The notes under the pieces are model-generated. The model was not told the origin of the DNA, did no database searches, and saw nothing but the letters and a program-made list of their open reading frames with translations. From Gossypium raimondii (lineage: Eukaryota > Streptophyta > Magnoliopsida > Malvales > Malvaceae): DNA of 64,000 nt. The position numbers and the translations under genes are program-made. Position 1 is the first letter of the stretch. Every line of letters begins with the position of its first letter. The stretch lies in contig NC_068569.1 in assembly GCF_025698545.1 (NCBI RefSeq), positions 10,478,001 through 10,542,000 on the forward strand, given 5' to 3'. Positions 28,286 to 39,411 of this stretch are shown here, in pieces.

Positions 28286-30099
28286 ATGGGGAAAGCTGCA
28301 AGGTGGCTGAAGGGGTTATTGGGCATGAAAAAGGAGAAAGATAAAGACCGGATAGAGCAATATTCATCTGTTTTATCCGATCAAAAGGAGAGGAAAAGAT
28401 TTAGTTTTGGCAAATCCAGCAAAGGTGTCAGTGAAATTACTCAGAGTCCAAGCAATGTTTCCACCACTACAGATGCTGCTTGGCTTAGATCCTACATTGC
28501 TGAAACTGAGAAAGACCAAAACAAGCATGCAATTGCTGTGGCTGCTGCCACCGCAGCTGCAGCTGATGCCGCCGTGGCTGCAGCAAAGGCGGCAATGGCA
28601 GTGGTGAAGCTAACCAGTAATGGACGAACCAGTTTGGTTGGTGGAGGGAGGGAAAGGTGGGCAGCTGTGAAAATTCAAAGCGTCTTCAGAGGGTATTTGG
28701 TAAGTGCATTTTTCAAATTCTGGATATCGGATTATCCTTCTGAATGTTGTTGGGTATGTTTTTATCTTTTGGTCTGCGTTATGGAGTTGTTTCTTGTTCC
28801 TCACTTCTTTGTCTGCCATAAAAGATAAGTTTTGGATAGATTCAAAATAGTAATGAAATGAAACAGCACTTTTGTTTTTCAGTCTATACAGTAACTTAAT
28901 TGTTTTAATATTCCAACTAAACTATGTTTTGAGTAATTAGAAAGTGGTTTCTTAACTCTTACTCTTTATATTTCCTCGATGTAACGGTACTTGTGCAGCT
29001 TATGTTTTCCATGTCTCTTTTTGACTTAGACCAAAATTCTCATTCTTCCTGCCTATAAAGTAGACCGCTATTGAAGAGATATTAGTTGCCGGCTTTCCAG
29101 ATAATGGCTCTAAATTTGAGATTCTTTTTCCTAAAAAATATTGCAATTTTGAATTAACAATTACAACCCCTTTGTTGAATCTAATTGGGTTTTGGGTTTC
29201 AGTCTCGGAAAGCACTTAGAGCATTGAAAGGACTGGTTCGATTACAAGCTCTGGTTAGAGGCTATCTTGTCAGAAAGAGGACTATTGCAACTCTGCACAG
29301 TATGCAAGCTCTTCTAAGAGCCCAAACAACAGTTCGGTCTCAGCGGATACGTCGCTCCTTCAACAGGGACCATTCCTGTTGTCTTGAAAACAAGCCACGC
29401 TCTTCCATTGTAAGCACCATTTTGTCAATCCATTTTCCTGACATTCAATTTCTGGTTTCATTAACCTGATTTTATTGAATTTTTTTCCTTTTGTCGTCTC
29501 ATGTTCAGGAAAGATTTGATGAACCGAGAAGTGTAATCCACAGCAAAAGACTGTCTGCATCGATGGAAACCAATGCACATGATGACAGCCCAAAGATTGT
29601 TGAAATTGATACATTCAAGACAAGATCAAGATCACGTAGGTTCAACCTTAATGCATTATCAGAATGCGGGGATGACTTCGCTTCCCATACAACCTCATCT
29701 CCTCTTCTGTGTCCGGTTCCTGCCCGAACATCAACACCCCATCACCAAAATGTTGATGATTTTGAATGGTGTTTTGCGGATGACGAATGTAGGCTCTCCA
29801 CCGCTCAGAGCACCCCTCGTTTTGCTAATCCGGTTAGGACGCCTATTGCTCCTGCTACACCATTGAGTGTGTGCGGAGAATGGTATTTTAGACGACCTCA
29901 TTCGAACCTCCCAAACTACATGGCGAAGACACAATCATTCAAGGCCAAGTTAAGATCTCATAGTGCCCCAAAGCAAAGACCAGAGCCAGGAGCAAAGAAG
30001 AGACTTTCCCTCAATGGATTAATGGCTGCAAGGAACAGCATCAGTGGAGTTAGAATGAACACCTCATGCTATCAAGTTGATGAAGGATTGGAATTATAA
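28286..30099 (+). CDS. IQ67-domain protein (IQD24/IQD25 type)
   Basis: Three exons (28286-28699, 29203-29409, 29509-30099) join in frame into 403 residues. The start MGKAARWLKGLLGMKK is the conserved IQD N-terminus; the longer upstream frame is leader. The IQ67 domain spans the first intron, as is usual, with IQ motifs VKIQSVFRGYLSRKA (about 129-142), VRLQALVRGYLVRK (about 150-163) and a third degenerate repeat from about 172 (MQALLRAQTTVRSQ). An alanine-rich helix (about 80-108) precedes it. The C-terminal block NYMAKTQSFKAKLRSHSAPK (about 345-370) is the DUF4005 region. These basic scaffold proteins bind calmodulin and attach to microtubules, membranes or the nucleus, linking calcium signals to cell shape. 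The gene appears intact. The exact member number is uncertain. Confidence 0.92.
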
Positions 30100-30840
30100 G
30101 AGAAAAATTCCAAGTTTTCCATGTATTGTTAATTTGTTTGCTATGGGTATCAACAATCTATTACAACTCAACTCCAGTGTTTCCCACTTTGTTATAAACA
30201 ATACCCATAGGATAGAAGAACAGATTCTTGTGTAAATCCTTCCAATGACGGTTTTTTTCCCCCTATTTAATTAAGCCGTTGCTGATTTAATCAAATTTCC
30301 AATGTTTAACAGGAGTTCATATATCCTCCCCACTTCAACAAGTGTTCCTTGTTCTCAATATGACCATATCTTGAAACAATTATTCATCTTTAACATCAAA
30401 CGTCAGAATTACCAATATCATGTACATTATTGTTCATATCAACGGATGTGCATACTCGGATAACAATGTGTAACATTGCTTGTGGCTGTTATATGGCTAA
30501 ACAACCTCATTTATAATTGAAACAAAAGTAAAGACGTGGTCCTATAATGGTTAAGGAACCAATCCTTCTGAAAAATTTCATTGAAAACTAAATAAAACTA
30601 TAAGAATCAACAAAATTTAGATCATCATTTTCAAATCAGAACAAGTTATAATGACAAGAACCGTACGGCATCTGTAAACATTTTCAACTTCTAAAAATTA
30701 AAAAAATAACCCATTAACATATTAACTCGTATTCTTAGAGGGGAAAAAAGTCACATTGAAAAAAAATCACAAGCCATGTTGGATCATACTGAAATGATAG
30801 TACTCTTTTTTTTTTTTTTGAAAATCTCGGTTAAAAAAAA
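30100..30840. other. 3' flank of the IQD gene
   Basis: Untranslated and intergenic sequence; no further gene is seen. A run of T lies near 30807-30820. Confidence 0.4.
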
Positions 30841-31084
30841 AGTTTAGAATATGGGGAAGATGATTGTTGAAAGGAATCAACGGAAGAATGAAGCACAACT
30901 GCCCATCTTCCCCAAGATCGATTTTGCAGGAAACTCTTTCGAACATAGCGCACTGAAGTTTGCACAACGTCGATACACACAATCCCTGCTATGCCCAAAC
31001 ACAAGTATTAATGAAAATTCATGAAAAAAAATAAAACATATATGAAATTGGAAGGAGGAGGAGGGGGCGGACTTCACTTTGCGG

Positions 31085-31140
31085 CTTGGATAGATTTACC
31101 AGGTATGTGTATTTATAAGAGCCGAATTAGGGTTTTCGTT
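31085..31140 (-). promoter_or_regulatory. Orphan promoter-like motif pair (telo-box plus TATA)
   Basis: On the minus strand AAACCCTAA (about 31128-31136) is followed by TATAAAT (about 31113-31119). This arrangement is typical of plant ribosomal-protein and translation genes. Downstream on that strand, to about 30840, there is a CT-rich leader-like stretch, a TAGCAG acceptor-like site near 30992 and open frames I do not recognise. It may be the surviving 5' part of a lost or very small gene. Confidence 0.3.
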
Positions 31141-31299
31141 CTACAACCCTGGTGGTTAATTACTATTATGCCCCTTTTCTACTATATAATGGATATGCCT
31201 AGCGGCTAGCGCCCCCTAATTCGATTCACTTCTCAGTCTAAATCCCGATGACCCGATTCGTTTGTTCATATTTTTCTATGAAATATTAAGTTAGAGTTT

Positions 31300-31990
31300 T
31301 TAGACTGCGGTTTGATAAATTATTAAAAATAAATGAAAATTTAAGTGCAAATTAAGTATATTTAATAATATTAGAAGTATGTTTGATAAATTGAAATTTT
31401 AAGTGTTAAAAAATTAAGTATTAAATTTTTATTACTACTGAATTTATATTAGAAAATTATTTGATAAATATTGATTTTATAAGATTATTTATTATTTATT
31501 TTAATTTTAATAAAATAAAATAAATTTAATATTTTCTACGGTAGCTAGCTATTTATTTATCTTATTCATTGAAAATTTTTAATTGAGTAAAAATTAAAAT
31601 GATTATAAAAGACATTTAAAATATTAAATGTTTAAAATTTTCATTTTCAATGGTTTATCAAACACACCCTGAGTTTGCTTAATAATCATTTTAATATTAA
31701 ATTGATTTTATTTTGTTAAAATTGAAATGATTTTTTAAAATGTGATATTTAAATTGATCCACAACTATCCAAAATAATATAATTATTATATTAATAAGAA
31801 TAAGATTACAAAATAAATAATCTTTTAAAATTAATATTTACTTTTATCAAATAACATAATTATATTCGATAATTATATATACTAATTTACCAAATAAATT
31901 TTTAATATAAATTCAACACTTATAAAATTTAACTTAATTTTTCAATTCACCAAATAGATAAGTTTATTAATATTATTTTTTGAGTTTAAA
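31300..31990. repeat. AT-rich foldback cluster
   Basis: Inverted copies of TTTGATAAA-containing text occur at two scales. The segment near 31303-31345 pairs with one near 31630-31674 (TTTATCAAACACACCCTGA). The segment 31380-31520 pairs in reverse with 31780-31960 (for example GAATTTATATTAGAAAAT against its complement). The CAGGGTGTGTTTG-like end suggests a decayed hAT-type element with another nested or fused. Boundaries are approximate. Confidence 0.45.
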
Positions 31991-33739
31991 ATTCAATATC
32001 AAATCATCATCCTAATATTTATCACATTATTATGCATATTTTAATAAATAAATTATTTCAATTAAAAATTTATCAAATTACTCTTTGATTCGGTCTCATT
32101 CTCCTTCATTACTTTGGGTGTATGTTGATTAATTCTCGTGGAAAATATCATTTTAACGGTTAATGATGAGTGTTTTAATGGAATTTCTACAAAATTTTAT
32201 CAAATTCGGTTAACTGTTTACTTTCGAATCCAACTAATCAATATTAAACTTATATAAAATTATAACCAATTTTGGGTTAAATTAATTTTAATGACAACAC
32301 CCACCGGAAGAATTTCTACCCGTGTTGCATTGAGCTATTATGTAGCAACTTCTACTTGTTCAGTTTTTGCTTTCAAATTATGATAGCACATCAAATTGGA
32401 AAACAGGGCCCAATCTGGACTAAATTGATTTAAGAGATAAAAAAGGGAGTCCAATATAGTTGGGTGGGATTTGTAAATCATAATTTTCTCTTTTTTTAAA
32501 AGAAAACAGACAACCATTTCATTCTGGCTTAATTGAAGGGAGTTGTAGAATCCTATCCCCCAACCAAGGCTTTGTCTACCTTTATTTTCTTCTTTGTACA
32601 CGTATTGTATCTTTACTTCATAATTATTGGTATAAAGCCTATGATCAATATAGTTAAAAAGGGAGACTTTTTATCCAATACAATTATAATTAACCATCTC
32701 TATAATAGTCCTATTTGTCTATTATAGAGAGGTAATCTATATACACCTATAGATCATTGTTGTAAATCTATCATAGAATTCATATCGTAGATTTCTATTA
32801 AATGAAAAAGTGAAAATTATGTTCAATAAAACAAAGTGCGAATCAGACCAACAAAATTAATAGGTGCATGCATTATTGTTTTTATACATAGTTTATTTTA
32901 CATTCTTTCACATGATTAATTGTGATATTCATAAATCTAACAAGCTCAACTAATCAATAGAAATTATCAAAATCAAATTAATTAATTAATTTATCATGAC
33001 TTATTAAATTCAAGTAATCAATTTATAAGTTTATAATGTTTTAAATTTATAATAGAATATTAAATTAGGGAACTTAATAGTAAGAATGTTCTTCGTTAAT
33101 TAACTATAGTTGTTGTTTTATAAGTGAAAAGTTGTTATAGTGAGTTAAAATAAAACATAAAAAACAATTCTACTAGACATGTAGTTGTTATAACGAAATG
33201 ATGTTATAAAAAAGGCTCACTAGTTATAAAAGTATTCAACTATAAACTAACATATAAAATTGTACTTTGATCACTCAAAAATAAAAATAAAAATTATTTA
33301 ATCTATTCGAAAATGATGAAATAATAAAATTATTACAAGATAAAATCGTATTTTGATCTCTCAAATATTTATAATTCAATTGCGATCCTTCCTAAAGATT
33401 TTTTAATCCCCTATTTATCTATAATGATAAATTGACTGTAAATATATTTATAATTGATATTATAGTAATTGTATTTATAACTTCTTAAAAGAAACCCTTT
33501 AATTTATATATTATGTTTAATTAAGACATTTCACCATATATTTGGTACAATTAGATTATCATATGAGGGAAGAAAATGTTAACACCAATATTAAAACTTA
33601 AAATTTTTAATATAACTAATATTCATTTTTAATTCAGGAATAATGTATAACAGAAATTCCAAAGGATGTATTAAATGAAATATATATGTATAATTAAAAG
33701 TTGAAATATAATACAACTTTACCTAAATTATACATTATA
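31991..33739. other. AT-rich region between convergent genes
   Basis: No gene or clear element is seen between the IQD gene and the 3' end of the dioxygenase gene. Confidence 0.45.
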
Positions 33740-35011
33740 TTAGGCCTGACCATTAAACATCTGATCATATCTATGGAGATCATCAAGGGAATAGAGTCGG
33801 AGTAAGTCCATATTTTGAAAGGGCCTAAACATCAAGGGGTGAGCTTCATCAATTAGCTCAGCCGGCGCTTCTATGGTCTCACCGCTAAATGAAAACAATG
33901 CAAGGCAATATCTTTCTTTGTTCTCCTCCTTAACCACACGGTGAGTTGCTGAGTGTACTCTTCCATTGCTCCATGCCTATCATTCTCAATCATATCATGA
34001 TTTAATTTAAATAAATTTTAAATCCAAATTCTTAACTTTAGGTCAAATCACAAATGCTTGTTAAAAAAAGGAAAGATCTATTGTTTCAAATTAAATAAAT
34101 ATCTAATTTACTGCTATAACTAAAGTTGTGCAGGTGATCAAACAAGGATTATTTTATTATTTTCTATGTCGGTGGGGTTTCTTGATTATAAATAATAATA
34201 ATTATAATAGTAAAGGAACTGACCAAGAATGCATCACCGGCCATGACAATGAACATTGAACCAGAGGGCTGAACACAAATCCAATTGCCATCTTTAGTTT
34301 TGGTCTGAAGGCCTGCAACTTGATTGTCATGAAGTATGGTTAAGAAGCTCTTGTCAGTGTGAGGAAACCCACAGTTATCAATTGTTTCCCCTTCATGGGG
34401 CACTCTATATTTGATCAGCCGAAGAAGATAACTGGTGGAATCGATGTGAGATTCATAGTATTTTTCTACACCATAGCTTTCAAACACCATCTTTTTCACC
34501 ATTTGGTCCAGTTGGGATACCAGCTTTGCATACGAATGAACATTTTGACTGAAACAAAATAGTAACAACTTTTGTGACTAATATTCTCAATTTTATGTTT
34601 ATATATATGTAGGTATGCATGATGAGACGATACGTACCAGAATTTTTGGTTGCCATTAGGCCACATGAGATGAGTGAAACTTTGAGTTCCGTCAAGACTG
34701 GTAGGGTCATCAATGCCCATGCTTTCACTGAGAGGAATGGAGGGGTGTTTAAAGTAACCGAAATAAGGTTTGTGAGAGGTGTTTTGAAGCTTGGTTTCTA
34801 GAGGAAGATCAAACAGTTGTTGCAGGGAGTTAAAGACTTGATCCTGGAGCTGAGATGGAACTTGGTGATAAGGTGTAAGGAAGCAGCCGTATTCTTCAAG
34901 CGCTACTCGAACGTCGTTGCATTTGGAGACCCAAGAAGCAGTTCCAGGCTTACAATTCTCATCGAAAAGGTCTACCACTGGGAGCTTGGCAGCAGCTGAG
35001 TGGAGAGCCAT
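33740..35011 (-). CDS. 2-oxoglutarate-dependent dioxygenase, AOP1-like
   Basis: Three exons (34638-35011, 34224-34548, 33740-33976) join in frame into 311 residues, near the usual length for AOP-type enzymes. The N-terminal DIOX_N part includes KLPVVDLFDENCKPG and EEYGCFLTPYHQVPS. The catalytic barrel carries the iron ligands H188 and D190 in GFPHTDKSF and H245 in THRVV, plus R255 in ERYCLALFS for 2-oxoglutarate. The usual R-x-S pair reads R-Y-C here. In Arabidopsis AOP2 and AOP3 modify glucosinolate side chains, but AOP1-like enzymes occur in plants without glucosinolates, so the substrate is unknown. An upstream in-frame ATG at 35092 would add 27 hydrophobic residues; I prefer 35011 because MALHSAAAKLPVVDL fits family starts. 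The gene appears intact. Confidence 0.9.
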
Positions 35012-38000
35012 GGATATTGAAATTTCTGCTGCAATTAAACCTGCCACATGTTTCACCACCGCAAAAATAAGCAGGAATTCGGGGATTTGCATATGAAAAC
35101 CAAGCTTTGATTAATTTGCTCTAGGATGGAGTAGTCGTCTTTATCAAAAACGATAAAACACCCTTTGATATTCATATACAAGGCTTGAAGATATTGTTTC
35201 ATCAAAAACGAAGAAAAAGAAAAAAGGTGTAAAGCAGCAATATAGGATTAGATTTTACTGGGGTTGTCATTGTCAAATTATCCTTAGCTTAATAAAGTGA
35301 AAACCCAAAACAAAATTCATTGATTAGCTGAGCATCTTTGACAATTTTGCATATGGTTCATTCCTACAAGAAAATTACCTCTAATTGCAGCTTCAGATAA
35401 TAGACTTTTTCATAGATAAGGAGAATCTTAAATCGGTTAAATCCGTCGAATGTAAACCAACTAAATTAAACTATGATTTTGCTTCATGTTTGGGGCAGTC
35501 ATAAAATCTATGTCATGAACAAAGGAATAGGAACACAACCATATATACTTTTTGACTTGAATACTGCCACCTGTCCTCTAAGACATGTCATTAATAATGT
35601 TTGTAAACTATTCTACCTCCCTTGACCTCATTTAATATCCATCTATGGTATTTGAAAAGAAGTCAAAGCCTTTCAATTTATTTAGAGACGAGGTTAAATG
35701 AATAAGAATTTGACATGAAAGATGATTCCTTTTTTACTTTTTCTTACTCTCAGAGCTTAAGTAAATAATATGATCACCTTTTAGCTAACAACGGTCTTAA
35801 CAATTGCATGCATCATTTGACTTCCTTAAAACAGGATAATATTTAACTCATTCAATAATGAAAATAACGCCTTTGAACCATAAATCTAATCTTGTGCAAT
35901 TATCGGCACTTTTTTTTTCCAGAAATGCTCATATATAAAATACATACAAGAATAAAGTAAAAAAGCAAAATAGGCAGCAGATCTCCTTTTTTTTGGGAAA
36001 AAACCTTTTTACTGTATATTAAAGATGGTTTACTTTTGCCCCCAAATTTTTTTTTCTTTAAAAAAAAGGGGCTCCTCTACTGACCGACACAATCATGCAT
36101 AATAATCAAGAAGGGAAAAAAAAAGGTTTGGAGAAAAAAAATTAAAATTCAAGCCAAATAGTGTTGTTAGTTCTTACCAGTTATTGGCTTCTGTTCTAAC
36201 AGGACACTTGAAGGAAGCCTAAAGATTTTCCAACTGTTTAGCGCTTTATATGGGGAAAATAGACAGTTAGCCGTCCAGAATTGGAGTCCTTTTGGAAAAT
36301 AAAAAATAAAAAATAAAAAGATAGAGCTGACTTCCAATTTGTTGAGCTTAGAAAACAACGTTTAATTCGTTCGGCCGACTGACAAATATTTAGTTACAAT
36401 GCTGAATTTATTATCAACTTCCAATGTACATAGGGCTCCACGCGTTCACAATTTAAATATTGTTGCCACTACAAAATTAAATAAATGTATATATATTCCT
36501 CTCTTTATCTGTCTTAATAAATGCGTTAAATTGCCTTTTTCAGGCTAAATCCATGTCTAATCCAGGTTTGTATAAATACAATTTAGTATTTTTTTGTTAG
36601 TTTTAATTTTAATAATTACGTAGAAACACATTATCTTTTTATTTATAGATTAAGAAAAGATCATGAATAATTTCAAGCATTATGTGATAAATAACCGATA
36701 TTGTTAAATTTTGTTTTTGAAAACACAACTCTCAATTCTTTTATGTATACACTAAAATACACTCCAATCCATCAATCCAACCAATTCTTCCCACATTGAT
36801 GATGGTCGGAAAATTAATACACTCTACAGTTAGCTTATAAGCAGTGTCCCATACTTTTTTTTTTTCTTTCCAGAAAATAAATTCGTGAGAATTCAATATT
36901 TAAGTTGGTCAATGATTTGTATTGCACATTAATGCATGAAAATGATATGTTTTACTACAACTTTTCAAAAATGAGATATATAAAATATGTAAGTCTCAAA
37001 TCGGCCTGAAAATATTTTTCATATATTATTTATGATGTTTTAGTAATTATGAATAAAAAGGTTATACGTGAAGAGTTGTGTCTTTTAATTATTAATCCAA
37101 GAAAATATGAAAGGTATAAACTCTACATACTAATATTTCAAAACTCCAAAATAGATATAGTTATAAAAAAATGTATTAATTTCTGATAATACTATGGCTA
37201 AAGATTTTGATGCCATAAGTTCAATTTTATTTTCTATATGTTTTATTGATAATACTATGGCTAAAGGTTATAGTTTTGTTTCCTTCTATATGTATTAATT
37301 TGGGGGACATCTACCATACATGATAATCTTCCATGAAATATATATAATCAGAGATGATTTCGATCCTATCAAATTAAAATGAGTAGTAAAGTCAATAATT
37401 TCTTGTTGGTTCAATTCTAAGTAATTTTATTCTTTTCCCAATTATTAAATAAAAATATGAATAGTTAGAAGAAAAGAAATTGTCCCGAAAAATAATTTAT
37501 TTATTTAAAATTTATCAAGATATTGAAAATATTCATATCTTGTTTTTGGTTCATTAATACCTATATGTTTTTATAATTAACTTTAAGTAGAACCATTTTT
37601 ATTTATTACATATAATTAAGATATGGCCAAACTAACCTAAATTTAAAATATTTTATATTGAAATCAATTTAGGCCCTGTTTGGTAATTGATTGATTGATG
37701 ATTGCAGTGGTTGGTTTGACCAACTTGTTCTACTAATTGATTTGATAAAACTTAGCTGATAGTTGAAAGTTGATATGTGTAAAATGACAAATAATGATAC
37801 GACACATTTTTTTGTTAAGTATTTATTTGTTTGTAATAGTTTAGTCTTTATTGGGTGAAATTATTAAAATAAAATACTATTACCAAGGAACTAAAACATC
37901 CATTATGAAAATTAATTAGTGAATATTTTGAAATTTTAAATAAACAAATTTTTAAGTTCCTTACTTGCAAATATTAACCTTGTGGAAATTGATAAATATT

Positions 38001-39411
38001 AATAGTGTATCAATATAATTGTAAACTATATTCTTAGTGTTCTTAGTGATAATTGTGTCGCATTCTCGATAAATTTGTCAAGTACCATATTTCAATCAAT
38101 ATAAAGTTGCATAAAAAGTCATTTTATACAAGTAAATTGAAAATAAATTAAGAATACATAAATATTAAAGAAATAGATACAGATACATGTGGCAAATGGA
38201 GTAATTTTTAAGCAAGTATGATCAGATATGTCATTCCACATATCTAATTCTTAAAGAGCTGTGAAAAAAGTTGCACATCCTAATGTTTTTTTTTTTTTTT
38301 TTGTTTTGGAAGTTTTAGCTTAACAAGCTCTTACAAATTTTTGTTCATCAAACTCTTTTAATTAAAATAATTTGATGAGGATAATATAACATTGACTTAT
38401 ATTATGTAAAAGGATTAGTATTAAAATTTTCATTGCAAAATGTCATTATCAACTGTTGGTTTCTGTTTGTGATCATTGCCTAATCATAATAGCTGCGAAA
38501 TTCGTACGTTAGAAATTGTGATATATATATATATTTAAAAAAAGAGAAACATATGCTAAGTTCATGAATTTGAACATAAAAGGTATAAAATTAAAACAAG
38601 ATATTGACCTTCGTCACTAACAAAGGCTATAATATTTAAACCATCTTCATTATAAATTAATTTATGTACCACCACTTTTATAAGTTATTTTCAATTAATT
38701 CGTGGTTGGCACGAGTCTATTACTTGAACTTCATACTCTAAAACTTTCAACACGTGGCAGGAAAAATATATTTTAAAATCAATTTTAATTCTTTCAATAA
38801 TTCGATATTAAAAAAGCATTTGACTACCAAATTCAGGCATTCTATTCCTAAATAAAGAAAAGGAAAACGAATATTTTTCAACGTTGCTAACTAAACATGT
38901 TTCGTTGATCTTTTCAAATATGTCAACTAATATACTGTTTTATTTACCAATAATAAATTAAAAAACTAACATTTTCAATATAAAATTGTTATAATTTTTT
39001 TGTAATAAAAATGGTTTGAGGAGATTATTATTATCTAACCCTTTCAACATAACCAAAGGCTGTTCAAAAACTACGTATGATTGATAGCAGGGGTCGTCTA
39101 CTGCTACGAGAAATAATATATAATTTGGAAACTTTGAGGCAGCTTAATTACAAGTGTTACAAGAAAAGGATCCAAGACCTCGAATATGTAGTTAAGGTCA
39201 AAGCAAAAAGTAAACCACTTAATTAAAGTGGGTGGCCAGTCAACAACAATGAAGGTGCCCAAAAATATTAAATTGAAAATTGAAGACCTAATCTTTAGGT
39301 TTAGTCGGTTAATTCATGCAGATATTCAAACAAAGAAATAGCTGATGGGAAACATAACAAGAGCCATTTTATATACTACACAATCCACGGTTAGATAAAG
39401 AAAAAGGCCCT
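35012..39411. other. Large AT-rich intergenic region
   Basis: No gene is recognised. At about 37670-37690 GGCCCTGTTTGGTAATTGA resembles one end of a hAT-type element, but no partner end was found. A 20-bp direct repeat occurs at 37184-37203 and 37247-37266. Poly-T near 38287-38301 and a TA run near 38521-38532 are simple sequence. Confidence 0.45.

Noticed and set aside
37670-37700. hAT-type end (GGCCCTGTTTGGTAATTG)
   Set aside because: Only one end was found. Without the opposite end or a target duplication the element cannot be delimited.
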